Shown here: positions 49,386 to 61,030 of the stretch, one piece after another
How the letters are laid out: every line of letters begins with the position of its first letter
How positions within the stretch are numbered: the stretch's first letter is position 1
The notes under the pieces: generated by a model
Seen by the model: the letters and a program-made list of their open reading frames with translations, nothing else
What the model was told of the DNA's origin: nothing
The model's database searches: none
From: Theocolax elegans
Taxonomy: Eukaryota; Arthropoda; Insecta; Hymenoptera; Cerocephalidae
Assembly (NCBI GenBank): GCA_026168455.1
Contig: CM047428.1
Location: forward strand, 21,852,759 to 21,916,758
Length of the DNA stretch: 64,000 nucleotides
Direction: 5' to 3'
Program-made: the position numbers and the translations under genes

Positions 49386-49654
49386 GATGTCATCGTAACA
49401 TAACCTCAATTATATTTACAAAGTATTTGGCATCCGTCCTGGTAGAAATTTAACCTTTTTTAATAATTTGAGGTAAGAAATTAACTTTATCGCGTACTCA
49501 ATGATATTATTATAACCTAACCTCAATTATATTTAGAAAGAATGTAACATCATTCCTAGTTAGCAATATACCCTTTTTCAATACTATCTGAGATTAGAAA
49601 AACTATTTCTCAACTAATATATGGCTATTTTCTACCATTTCTAAAGAAAAATGG
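49386..49654 (+). repeat. Dispersed direct repeat, copy 1
   Basis: About 268 bp containing AAGTATTTGGCATCCGTCCT, TTTATCGCGTACTCAATGAT and GTAACATCATTCCTAGTTAG, found again at 52826-53092. Confidence 0.85.
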
Positions 49655-49944
49655 CAAATTTCATGCCTAACAAATCGTTTTAATACCACATTCGTCACTT
49701 AAAATACTCGGAATAACCTATGCACACTAAAACGAAATAATATATATATTTTTACGTTTAACCTCAAAATTAGTTAAGTATCTTACCCAGACTACGGCAA
49801 TATACGAAAAAAAAGAAAGAAAAAATAAAAGTATCGTAAGTCACGGTACATGCTCCAAACTGGTGATAAAAGAAGATATACCAGAAGGCCCTTAATATAA
49901 ACGAGAAGAGGAAAAGGAATCGATCGTTAGTCATATACTCTCAC

Positions 49945-49990
<46 letters not shown>

Positions 49991-52550
49991 TTCCCTCGTC
50001 TCTCTCTCTCACCGAGTTGTATACCCCAGTTTTCTCCTTTTCGTTACGCCCAACACACACACCCGCACATACCGGGAAATCGGACTCGATTTCACTTGTC
50101 TGGTTTTTCGTGTGTGTGTGTATATATATATATACACACACTCACGTAACACGTTGTCCCTGGAATTCGTTGCGCGAAATCCCATTTTTCTTACATAGAT
50201 GTTTATTTATTATCCTTGGCCATTTTCTTGTTACGCGTACAATTTTTTTTCAAACGGAACGAGCTAGCGGTGTGTTGTTTGCAGGTTTGAATATATATAT
50301 AGGAAAATATATGGAATTACCGCCGTGTTCATTCGAATATATTTTTGAAAAACGATTAATGTATTTGTCAGTGACGTGTGTTGCGTTACGGTGATATTTT
50401 CTTTTAGTGAGGTTATGGGCTAGAAATATTAATTTTTTTGGGCACGATCCGTTATACCGAATGAAAGTTTAATTGCTCATTGTTAATCAATTAAAAAAGA
50501 CATAATTTGGAAAAATAAAATTGAAGGTTAAATTTTTTTTATAATATTATTTAGGGGGTTATACTTAAGGTTTCATAATTGTATTTTCAATTTTTTTAAT
50601 CGTCGATGAGGTAAAAATTTGGATTTTGGATCCAATTGTTACCATCAAAAAATCATTTTAAAATTAGTTATTTAAAAAATAATTGTTCTTAAAATTTTTT
50701 CCTTTTAATAATATTTAAACTTTTTCCGAAATTTTATCACATATTTTTAGTTTCATAATTAAATTAGGATTTTAAAAATAGATAGATGTATTATGACTGT
50801 CACGTTACCTTCAGAACGTATATTAAAAAATTAATAACTCAATTGATTTATTATTTAAGGGTACATTCACCTTTTCTATTTGCTTCGAATATCATCTTTG
50901 AATTTTTTCAATATTTTCTATTCAAAAATCATTGAGGATATTAGATAGCTATACAGAGTTCATTTCTGACATTAAAATAATTAATTATTATTATATAATT
51001 ATAGGAGTTAATGATTTCGTGAAATTCACTCTGTACCTTTTTCTTGTTTATTCAAGTACCGTGTACAATTTTTAATTTCACGAGTTAATTCGAAGTTTCG
51101 ATTTTTTTAAGGAAGATCCCTGTAATTTGACTGTCACGTTACCTTACACAGACACCGACAAAATTAACATCGTATTTACACAGGATTATTCTCCTTTTAT
51201 CAAAAACTTTGCTGATATACTGAATATCATCTATCAATTTTTTTCGTGTCATAATCATTGTGATTCTTATAAACCGACAGACAATCATTACTTGTTTAAA
51301 ATTATTACGAAAAAAACAATTCGCTCCGTGTAAATGTATTCCACGTCGTTAAAGCGTTACTTAGAAGATTTTTTCAGAGTTATACATCCATAATTGAGTT
51401 ACGATTTTCCGATCTTATTTTAAAATAGATCCCAGTATCTTGACAGTCTCATATAACCTCAATCAAATTTTCCTCATACAAAATACAATGAAGGACATTA
51501 TCTCTCTCATCTTATTAATTAATTATCGTTTGCTTTCAAAAATAAATAATCCATAAACGAATTATACGTATAATATCAGGTTATATACTTAATAAAATCA
51601 AGGATTATCGATATATTATACGTTCTATTATGTCGCAATATAGAAACGATAATTTCGTTACAAACAAAAAAACATCCATTTGTTCTTTGCAATTGAAATA
51701 AAAAAAGTAATAATAATCCAGATGATATATACGAAATACAAATTATCCACGTTATTTACATAAATAAAATCCAAATATATATATATATATGAATAATAAG
51801 GTCAAATCAACTTTGTAGACAACAAATCGATCGACCTAACCTACAACGATAAATTAACCGCGCGTATATTTTTTTTTATCTCTTCGAAAAACAAAAAAGA
51901 GAATGAACAGCGAAATCTGATACGTCAAATTAATATACCAAACGATCTGGAAAAATATTAGAATAAATATAATTTTTTTCCCAACCGCTTTGAGCTCATT
52001 CTTACGGAAAATCCCCTCTTTCTCTCGAAAAAGCGAAGAAAAATAAAAAAAAATTTTTTGCCGAAAAAGGCATGCGTAATGCACGAAAATGACTTTTCTT
52101 CGGATATAAAAATCGAACAATCTCTTATAAACGAATAAAATTTTTGTTGAGGTCGTTTCGTATAGCCAACAACAAATTCTTAGATGATAGGCACGATCTA
52201 TACATCCAATTTTAGTTCGACGAAGCTATTAATAACGTCTTGGCGAATTTTCTATAAATATACGCATAATTAAGTAACTTTTTTTTCTTTCTTTTTAAAT
52301 TAAAGCGTATCGAACATTTTGTGTTGCGAGTGATGAAAAAAATAATAAAGTAATGTGTACGTATATATGTAGACAAGAATACAAAAAGAAAGAGAATTTT
52401 TTTTTGTTTTTGCGAAACATGAAATGTGCGAATCTCACAACGTTGGAAACCTAGCGAACTGTATAACAAAGTTAAATAATGCACGGTTGAGTAGATTCCG
52501 AGGGATGAAAATTGTACAAACTTTGTTCGAGCTGTATACACACACTCACA

Positions 52551-52595
<45 letters not shown>

Positions 52596-52825
52596 CACAA
52601 GCGTGGAGTATGATAATTAAATTTAATGTGTTTTCCGCGTATACACCAAGAAAATATCATTTTAATCATTGTTCAAGTTTGCGTACCGGATATTTTTGAT
52701 CATTTTTGTCTTTTCTTTTTCTTTTGGACAATAAAATCGAGCGTTTATGGCCAACAAGTGGTGAGGTTCTTCTATTTTTAATTATTTAAAGTTAGCATTA
52801 TATTTTGTTTAATGTGCACTTACAA
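49655..52825. other. AT-rich intergenic DNA with simple sequence, no gene seen
   Basis: (TA)n at about 49947-49988 and (CA)n at about 52541-52591. An 18-base phrase, TGACTGTCACGTTACCTT, occurs twice (about 50794 and 51127). Confidence 0.45.
52541..52591. repeat. (CA)n microsatellite
   Basis: About 25 CA units, broken once or twice near the left end. Confidence 0.95.
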
Positions 52826-53092
52826 TGTCATTGTAACCTAACCTCAATTATACTTACAAAGTATTTGGCATCCGTCCTAGAAATTTAACCTTTTTTTTTA
52901 ATAATTTGAAGTTAGAAATTAATTTTATCGCGTACTCAATATATTGTTATATTCTAACTTCAATTACATTTAGATAGTATGTAACATCATTCCTAGTTAG
53001 CAATATACACTTTTTTAATACTATCTGAGATTAAAAATAACTATTTCTCAACTAATATATGGCTATTTTCTATCATTTCTAAAGAAAAATGG
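52826..53092 (+). repeat. Dispersed direct repeat, copy 2
   Basis: Second copy of 49386-49654 with scattered substitutions and small indels, same orientation, 3.4 kb away. No terminal inverted repeat is visible. Confidence 0.85.
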
Positions 53093-54582
53093 GTACTTTG
53101 TAATGGGCATATGGTACAGTTTTTTTTAATAAAGTTAAGAAACTTGTAGGAAGTAAGAAACTGGCCAATGAGTGGCTAATATATATGCCTTATATGTGCG
53201 TTTGATATAACATTATAATCTTTCATATTCAGTATTACAGAATTACAAATTATATATAATCGATGTTTATCATAGAATTTGAGAAACATTTTTTTATGTC
53301 TAGAAACTGTCCAATATATGGCTAACATGTATGCCTCATATATGGTTTGATACTTTTTTATATACAACTTTCAAAATAACGGGTTTAAAACTATTTTTGT
53401 TCTATCTTTATTAATAGTTCTAAATAACCTCGTAATCCTCAATATTTTAGTAGAGATCGTAGAAAATGAAAACTATTTATAATTTATTTATCAAAGAATT
53501 TACAAAATATTTTTTAGCATAGTATAAGTTGTATAATAAGTCCTTGGTTTACATGTATTCCTATTAAGTCTACGAAAGTTACATTTTTAATGTTAATATA
53601 CTATATAAATATACTATAGACCTATATGAACTACTTACACACATAGAATCTAACCTCAAAAAGTCTCCCTAACCTCCAAACATTTACGCAAAAAAATAAA
53701 TAAATGATAAACCTAAAACTCCAAAAATTTTTGTAAAATAGATATTTCGTTTTATCTATATCTTCTCGCATCAATTTTCACATAATAGACATGTGTACAA
53801 CCTAACCTTAAAAGCCTTTTTTTCTATCTTTTAAAAACGTAAAAATGTACTTTTAAAAAAGTAAATGGAAATACGGAGCTCGAATTTTCAAAATTAGAAA
53901 TTCTCTTCTCTCTATCTTACTACGTCGATTTGCACGCGATACAAACACACGTGTACTATAACCTAACCTCCAAATGTTTCTAGAAAAAAATAAAATCACA
54001 AACTCTACGCCTTTCAAAATCAGAAATTTCCTTCTCTCCATCTCAATTTTCGCACAATACAAACGCACACACAGAACCATAACCTAGAAAAAAAATCTCC
54101 CTCTCTCACCTCGAAGCAAAGAAATGAAAAAAGGAACTCGAGCACCCCCACATACATTTTCAAAACAACAAAAATCATCTCAATTTTCACACCTTTCTAC
54201 AAACCTACACACATCCCAACCAAAAACCTAATAGCACCCCGAAAGCTTACACCGAAAAAGAAAAAAAAAGCAAATTGAAGAACCGCGTACTATTTTTAAC
54301 GTCGACGTTCCCGATCCTCGATGCATCGATCGCTCGGTCAGTAGTTTTTTTGGCACTCGTAAAATATAGTCCGGGTCTCTATACACATATACCTGGCGGA
54401 AAAATATGTCACATTCCGCGTGGAAAACAAAAATTTTATCGTTATTAAATTAGACAAAATACGTACACTGCACAAAAATGTATATCTTCGCATGTTTTGT
54501 GTATAATCGATATAGGTACTGCACACACACACACACGCATATCTCAAGAGAAAAGTTAACCCCGAGATTATATATATTATAT

Positions 54583-54627
<45 letters not shown>

Positions 54628-57386
54628 TGCAAAGTTCTATTTATATATATAGCACATATCGTATACACAGCATCAGATTTACGCTCTATGTCATAGTTAT
54701 ATATGTGTGTCTGTATGTATAAACGAACAATTTTCAGGGTTACACGTTAATCGTGTGTGTGTGTGTGTGTGTGTGTGTACGGATATATCGATCCGGCTCC
54801 TTTTTTCTTTTTTCTACATTGCTAACCTTTTCTTTTTTTTCTTTTACTGTATATCGACGAACGGATTTTTCTCGGTTACCGAGGATTTTGAATGCGCAAG
54901 TCGAAGGATCATTGATCCGCGCCTATCCACCCGGCGAGGTCGGGGTTTTTGGTTAACGAAAAAAATTTCTCCTTCGTTTGTTTCTTCCTAAAATAAAAAA
55001 ATACTGTTCTTACTAACAATTTTTTTTGTTTATTGTAAAGAAACGATTATAGGTATATAACCAAAGTCGTCGTGGTTGCACAGTACATATACTACTAATT
55101 TTTATACTAAAAAAATGTTTTTCTTTTTTTTATTTATAAGAATGCAGATAAGATATAACTGTGTGGTTACACAGTGCGTACTATTAATTTTTGATATAGT
55201 TGTCAAGAAAAAGTTTATTTTTTACTTATTTTCACAGATTGCCGACCCGCGACTAGTTTTTTATTCGTCTGGTCTAAAATAAGAAAGGTTAGCACGGTTG
55301 TATCATGATTTTTTGAAAACATACTTCAATTTATTGGTTTTCATGCATATTTTTTTTAGATTTCTCTTTATTATACGGGAAGAGTCGTTAAATTTTTTTT
55401 CTCTTTATCGGTGTTTTTACAACAATACAAAAACAATGGTACACTCATTTTTATAATTTGTTTGTTGAAAAGAAAACGCATCATTTTTTTGTTTCCTGTG
55501 ATTTTTTTTCAGCAAAGTTTTTAGTAGCTGGATTTTAATAATTTTATATATATATATATATTTTTTAATAATTATAGGGATTCATGATCAAAACATAAAA
55601 TGTTGTAAGTAATATCTAAACTTTTTATCTCAAATTTTGGTTTTGATCGTCGAGTTCAAACAGTGTACGTATATATATCACGAGATTTACATAGTAATTG
55701 TCACGGGAATTAGTAACGCTAATTATTATTTTTAATTTTGGTTACCATCACTTTTTTTCGAAAAAGAAAGAAATGATTTGTGGAACGTAAATACTTCAAT
55801 AAGTCAATTTTGAACTATAATTTATTGAAAATTTTAAGTGCTTATGTAAAGCAATAAGTAAAGCGTTTATTTTCCATTAACCGATTAAACAATCATGGTT
55901 TCAAAAAATTCGTCTATTAAAATTTTCTTTTAGTTGAATGTTTAGTATTTAGAATTTTCCGATTATTAAAGGTAAGTCCCTGTATTTTAAGATACACACG
56001 AAAGTTATTTTTTAATATTAAATGTTTGTTTACTTTTTTTAGAAACGTCCTTCGACTTCCTCTAAATATCATCTGACAGAAATTATCAAAATTTTTCGGT
56101 TTCACAATGTGCCAGCAAAGTTCAATTTTACATCCATCGGTTCGAAACGAAAGGTCATTATTCATTTATCATTTAATTTAAAATTAATTATTATGAAAAA
56201 TTTGTTCAGGACACTTCTTTTACATTATTTAACCATGCGATACTTTTCAGGTTTTTAACTCTACAATTTACCTAAAATTTCGCTGTTTCCGAAGGTAAAT
56301 TTTTTTTTATCAGAAAAAAAAACAAAATTCAAAATTCCAAATCGAAACTCTCTCCGTACTTTAACATCACAAAAAGATATTCAACTTCTTATTTACTGCA
56401 CGGTTTAAAATGTTTTTGACACTCTTCCAACGTACGCATATTTCTTTTTTCCACGTACACTGTAAAAGTATGTCACAAGTGTAACGTTACGCAATTTCTC
56501 AGTTTTCTAATGCACACACACACACACAATCACCTGTCATAAAAGAAAAAGAAACACTCGCATTCAATCCAGTTACAACTAATAAAATTTTTCAATCCAC
56601 AATTACCATTGATTTGAAATGGTAATCATCGTATTATTAATATATACACCCATAATTGCGTTATGCAATAGAAAACGCAAGTTTAATGACCGTCACTACT
56701 GCGCTACCCTCCCCCCACTGTACAAGATGAATCAGTTTTCTTTTAACTTTCTTAAACTAGCCTTGAAGGAATTTCGCTTCAATTAATTACAACCGTATAT
56801 TAACAAAGATGTACTTACTAAACTTAATGTATGAATCATTGAATTAAACTACGACCCTAGAGTAGAAATTCCGGTATAAACGAGGTGTAAGAGCAGACGA
56901 TTTTTAAACGATAAAATGGCAAGTTGATACAAAATTCCTACATCGCAGCGAAATTACATTTTTGGATATAACCTCAAAATTCTTAGGACTTCTAATTAAG
57001 TATATTTTACCTAATTCATTATTAAGAGACAAGTTTGGGTTTGAACTGAAAAAAAACTATTCAATATTAGCAATTAATAAATCTTTTCGTAATCATTGAA
57101 AAGATTCCTTAATCTTTTATAAAACTACTTTAATTAATTATGGAACTTCGTACTCTACATCTTAGATACCGCTTTTGCAATAATTTTACAAGTATAATTT
57201 TGCAACGATTTTACAAGTATAATTTTTTTATTGCAATATTACTGAAGTCTGTTTGAGTTCAGTGGATTCAAATCGAATGTTGTTGTTAATGCTGAGATTT
57301 CAGCCTATTTGATGAAATACTGGTTCCTGAGATATCCTGCGATAAGACTATGAGGGAAAAAAAATTAAGAGTACGGACTTTTATAA
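53093..57386. other. AT-rich intergenic DNA, no gene seen
   Basis: (TG)n microsatellites at about 54589-54626 and 54753-54778. A CpG-rich patch at 54885-54955 (GATCCGCGCCTATCCACCCG) could be regulatory. Open frames lack domains. Confidence 0.4.
54589..54626. repeat. (TG)n microsatellite
   Basis: About 19 TG units; a second (GT)13 run is at 54753-54778. Confidence 0.95.
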
Positions 57387-57390
57387 TTAA

Positions 57391-57529
57391 CCTTCAGACG
57401 GCCGGCAACACCACTATAGTGGCGATGCCATAATTCGGACATATCTGGTGACCATTGGGGGATGGTTATATGAAAGTATCCCACCAAAGTAGGCATGTAT
57501 CAACGAAAAAAATCCCGGCCGCTAGAAGA
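57391..57529. mobile_element. piggyBac-like MITE, 139 bp
   Basis: Flanked by TTAA (57387-57390, 57530-57533). The left end CCTTCAGACGGCCGG and, from the right, TCTTCTAGCGGCCGGG are inverted repeats with mismatches. A subterminal CCACTATAGTGG palindrome lies at 57411-57422. The CCYT-type end plus TTAA points to a piggyBac-type parent. Confidence 0.7.
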
Positions 57530-57533
57530 TTAA

Positions 57534-57910
57534 AGGGATGTTGGACTCAAATTGCAGGGATCTACAGCTTTGCACCAACCAATTATACCGAAAACATTGA
57601 ATTAAAAATCTGAAAAAATTCATAAGGCTAGCTTAAAACACAAGAAAGAGCTTGAAGAATCGATTTTTTCAAGAAAAAATATTTTTTTATCATAATTGAA
57701 TAAACAATTTTGTGTCGGTAATTATTAGTGAAAAAAGGCATAAGTTTTCAACCCAAACATAGTAATTAAGATACCGATTTAAAAATCTGAAAAAATTTGG
57801 GTTTGTTGTTAAAAACATGCTTAAGGTACTGATAGATAGGATTTTTTAAAAAATTGTTCTCTTGTTTATAAAAAATATTAAAAATGGCCATTTTTGTGTC
57901 CGATATCTCC
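57534..57910 (+). mobile_element. TTAA MITE, family A, copy 3
   Basis: 377 bp between TTAA at 57530-57533 (shared with the neighbouring MITE) and TTAA at 57911-57914. It starts AGGGATGTTGGACTCAAATT and ends inverted (...TTTGTGTCCGATATCTCC). Internal GCAGGGATCTACA, AATTGAATAAACAATTTTGT and AAAACATGCTTAAGGT match the other copies. Confidence 0.75.
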
Positions 57911-57914
57911 TTAA

Positions 57915-59037
57915 TTAAAATAGTTATGTTACAAATACATGAGCTAAAAAATTTTAAATAAAAATTAATAATAATACCATATGTTTAAAAAAAGAAATAT
58001 TTTAATCATTATGTCGATTTTCAAACAAGTGAGACTTCAGATTTTATGATACAGAGGTCTAAATACGATTTTTAAAAAATCGAATAGTAAGTAAAATAGC
58101 ACATTACGTAAACTGTATAAAAAAATATTAAAAAAATTATTAATTGTTAATATTAAATAGTTTCTTCTCAATTTTAATTCAAGATTATCTGATTACACAA
58201 TTTTTAACCTAAACGTTAAACAAACTAACCTAAAAAATACGAAAATTTCTTATAATATAGAATTGATGTAATAGCAAGAAGAATCTACAAAGAATCAAAA
58301 TTCTTCAAATTCTACTAAGAAACATACATTTTTTCATTTAAGTCGAAGTACACGATACACTCCAACGTCCAAATAAAATTAAAATATAAAAAAAATCAAT
58401 CGATGAAAAATAAAAGAGAAAGAATATCGTCGTAGGTTTAACCCAGTTTTTCGTTCGAGATAAAATGTGTATACGTCGTCGCGTCGAACTGCGTACATAA
58501 GGTAATTATCTGTTTACTATTCGTTAAAGCCGTAAAGGTACGACGATAAAAAACGTTTTACCTACGCGAAACTTCCTTATATTCAAGTTTTCCACATGTT
58601 AAAATTTTTATCAGGATGATTCACGACTATATGTGCGCGAACGCCGTTGTGAGTCAAACGAACAATCATTTTGGTGCATGTTAATTATATATTTTATATG
58701 GATATATTGATTTCTTTTTAATTTTTTTTTCGACAAGAGAATGTTGTTTTCTTGGTAAGTCAGATGACTATTACAAGGATGTTTTTTCTATTGATTGTTT
58801 GGAAGAATTGAGACAATTGCAGAATGTTTGGAATTTGTAAGCTTGTGTATTATTTCTTTTGTTTTTCTTTTTTTTTTTATTCGTGACTCGGATTGCAAAG
58901 GAATTTTTAATGTTGAGGAAATGTATTGTTTAAAGAAATCATAGCAGGTTTGTGCATGTGTCAAAATTGAATAAGAATAAGATAGAGAAAGATTTGTGGA
59001 AGAATTTCTGTATAATTGTTCATATGAATTGAATTCC
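57915..59037. other. AT-rich DNA, no gene seen
   Basis: Nothing recognised beyond simple sequence; a CpG-richer patch lies at about 58425-58500. Confidence 0.4.
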
Positions 59038-59702
59038 GAACATGTCTGTAAAACACTATTACTGACAATTGTTCAGAATCCTAACAAAGATCACAAATGT
59101 CAGTTCCGGAATTCATATGTAATTGCATATCTGAATTTCATACACATATAAAAAGTAAAGTATTTTCGAACATGTCTGAATATTTACCTGGATAATGAAA
59201 CTTTATTTTTCTTCATGCAAAAATTTAAAACAATCTCTCAATACAAAGTTTTGTACGTATTTAACACAAAATATCTATTTTTGTAATGAAACTGAAGTTA
59301 GCAACCAGATAGCAGCAGCCAGATAGATTTATCATTAATTGTGTTTAAAAAATTTCATGGAATTTTCTGAAATTTTATGTTATGTGTTTACATGTCTTGT
59401 TTGTTATTTTGCATCGTTTAAAAGGGATAAATATAAAAAAAGGTTTTGTTGAGAACCACTGATAAATCTATCTGGCTGCTGCTATCTACCTGCTAACTTC
59501 AGTTTCATATTTTTGTAATGCATCATCCAAATATTTTTCACACAAAACGTTGATCACACATTTTTTCGAACATGTTTGTTACATTGTTTATAATCAATTA
59601 GTATTTGCATGTTCAATATAAAATATTGTATATTATAATATTTTGAACATGTGTTATACAAAATTTTAAACATGTATATCTACCAAAGTTGTGGACATGT
59701 TT
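59038..59702. promoter_or_regulatory. Cluster of GAACATGT-type motifs
   Basis: GAACATGTCT at 59038 and 59168, GAACATGTTT at 59568, GAACATGTGT at 59645, AAACATGTAT at 59668 and GGACATGTTT at 59693. Several fit the RRRCWWGYYY half-site of p53-family factors. The cluster surrounds a MITE; function is not shown. Confidence 0.2.
59287..59507. mobile_element. MITE, 221 bp, with 11-bp target-site duplication
   Basis: 48-bp terminal inverted repeats (59287-59334 and 59460-59507) start TGAAACTGAAGTTAGCA and differ at 3 positions. TATTTTTGTAA flanks it exactly on both sides (59276-59286 and 59508-59518). It is non-coding. An 11-bp duplication is longer than for hAT (8) and falls at the upper end for Mutator-like elements (8-11). 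Confidence 0.82.
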
Positions 59703-60639
59703 ATAAAAAAATCTTTATACTTGGACGATACATTCAATGTATACTCGTCACTGATGAAACAGTACGTACACTGCCATCCCACACCTCTTACATCACGCTC
59801 GTAAAATTTGGAGTTTTTTCTTCATTGAGAGTAGCATCTTATACAAGTAGTAGCTTTTATTGATAATCTCTTTATGAGATTTTAATCGCAGCTGTAAAAT
59901 TAATATTTGCGTTTTATACTAGTGTACCTCTTTCTCTTTAACATATCATAAAATTTATGAAGAGAACGCGATAAAAAAAATTTTTGTCAATTAAATATTT
60001 AACTTAAATGCATTATATTTATGACGGATTAGATGATAATCCTTGGACGTTTGAACGTTTATTACGCTTTTTTTTTGTTAATAACGTAACAAAGTGAAAA
60101 TTAACTTTGCGAAAACTTTTAACGTACTTACGATTACGTCGGTACTTTATTAACCGAAACGCGAATAGAAATAAGGGAAAATTTATTAAAAGTTTTTGAT
60201 GCTCGCTTCTTTTTTGTTCTTTTTCTTAATTTTACGGTGAGTTTGACTGTAAAATACTGAAACAATAACGTCGAATGAAACTCGGAGGACTTTCTAAAAA
60301 TAGGCGTCTCCGTATATTGCGATATAATTTATTTCGCATGCAAAATACGAATTTTATCTCTTACCGTGTTTTTTTCAAATTAGTTGGATAATTGTTTATG
60401 AAATATTATTTATTACAATTAACGTTTTGCAAAACTGTTAGTGATTTAATTGGTTTTCGATTTCACGAATTATTTGCTTGGTTTAGGTGTACGATAGTTT
60501 TGAAGTTAAGTAAAATAATGATTACCTGTACTTAATTGTACTTATTGTTTGTTCGAACGTGCATATTGGCGAATTCAATGAAATATTTTCATAGTAGAAT
60601 TAGGTGGAATCCATAAAAATACTTCATTTGATTTGATTC
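59703..60639. other. AT-rich DNA, no gene seen
   Basis: A 70-codon frame at 59651-59863 starts in the motif cluster and has no recognisable domain; I do not call it. Confidence 0.4.
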
Positions 60640-61030
60640 AATTCAATACTATTTCTTAAAAATTTTAATTTCTCGGAATTCAATTCAATACTAATTCCCA
60701 AAATTTTTATTTCTTTGAACTCAATTCAATGTTATTTTCTAAATTTTATAATTATTCGAATTCAATATTAAATATTACTTTTTAAAACTTTCATTATATT
60801 GTATACAATTAATATTTAAAAATTTTCAAATAAAGATAAATATTATTATGTTAAATTTTCTGCATTCAATTCAATATTAACGCATTAAAATTTCGTGTTC
60901 TTTAAATCAATTTTAATATTATTTCCTGAAATGTTCACTCCTTCATAAAATTCAATATTATTTCTTAAAATATTATTATTTCGTACCCAGTTCACTATTA
61001 TATTCGAGATTATATTTCTTCGAATTAAAT
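60640..61030 (+). repeat. Degenerate ~41-bp minisatellite, locus 5
   Basis: TTCAATTCAATACTATTTCTT, then AATTTCTCGGAATTCAATTC and further imperfect units down to about 61030. Confidence 0.7.

Noticed and set aside
49941..50394. Open frames on both strands near 50 kb
   Set aside because: They begin in a (TA)n run and continue through CA/GT simple sequence with no known domain.
54707..54991. 94-codon frame after the (GT)n run
   Set aside because: Cys-Val run from the microsatellite, then Phe-rich AT sequence; not coding in appearance.
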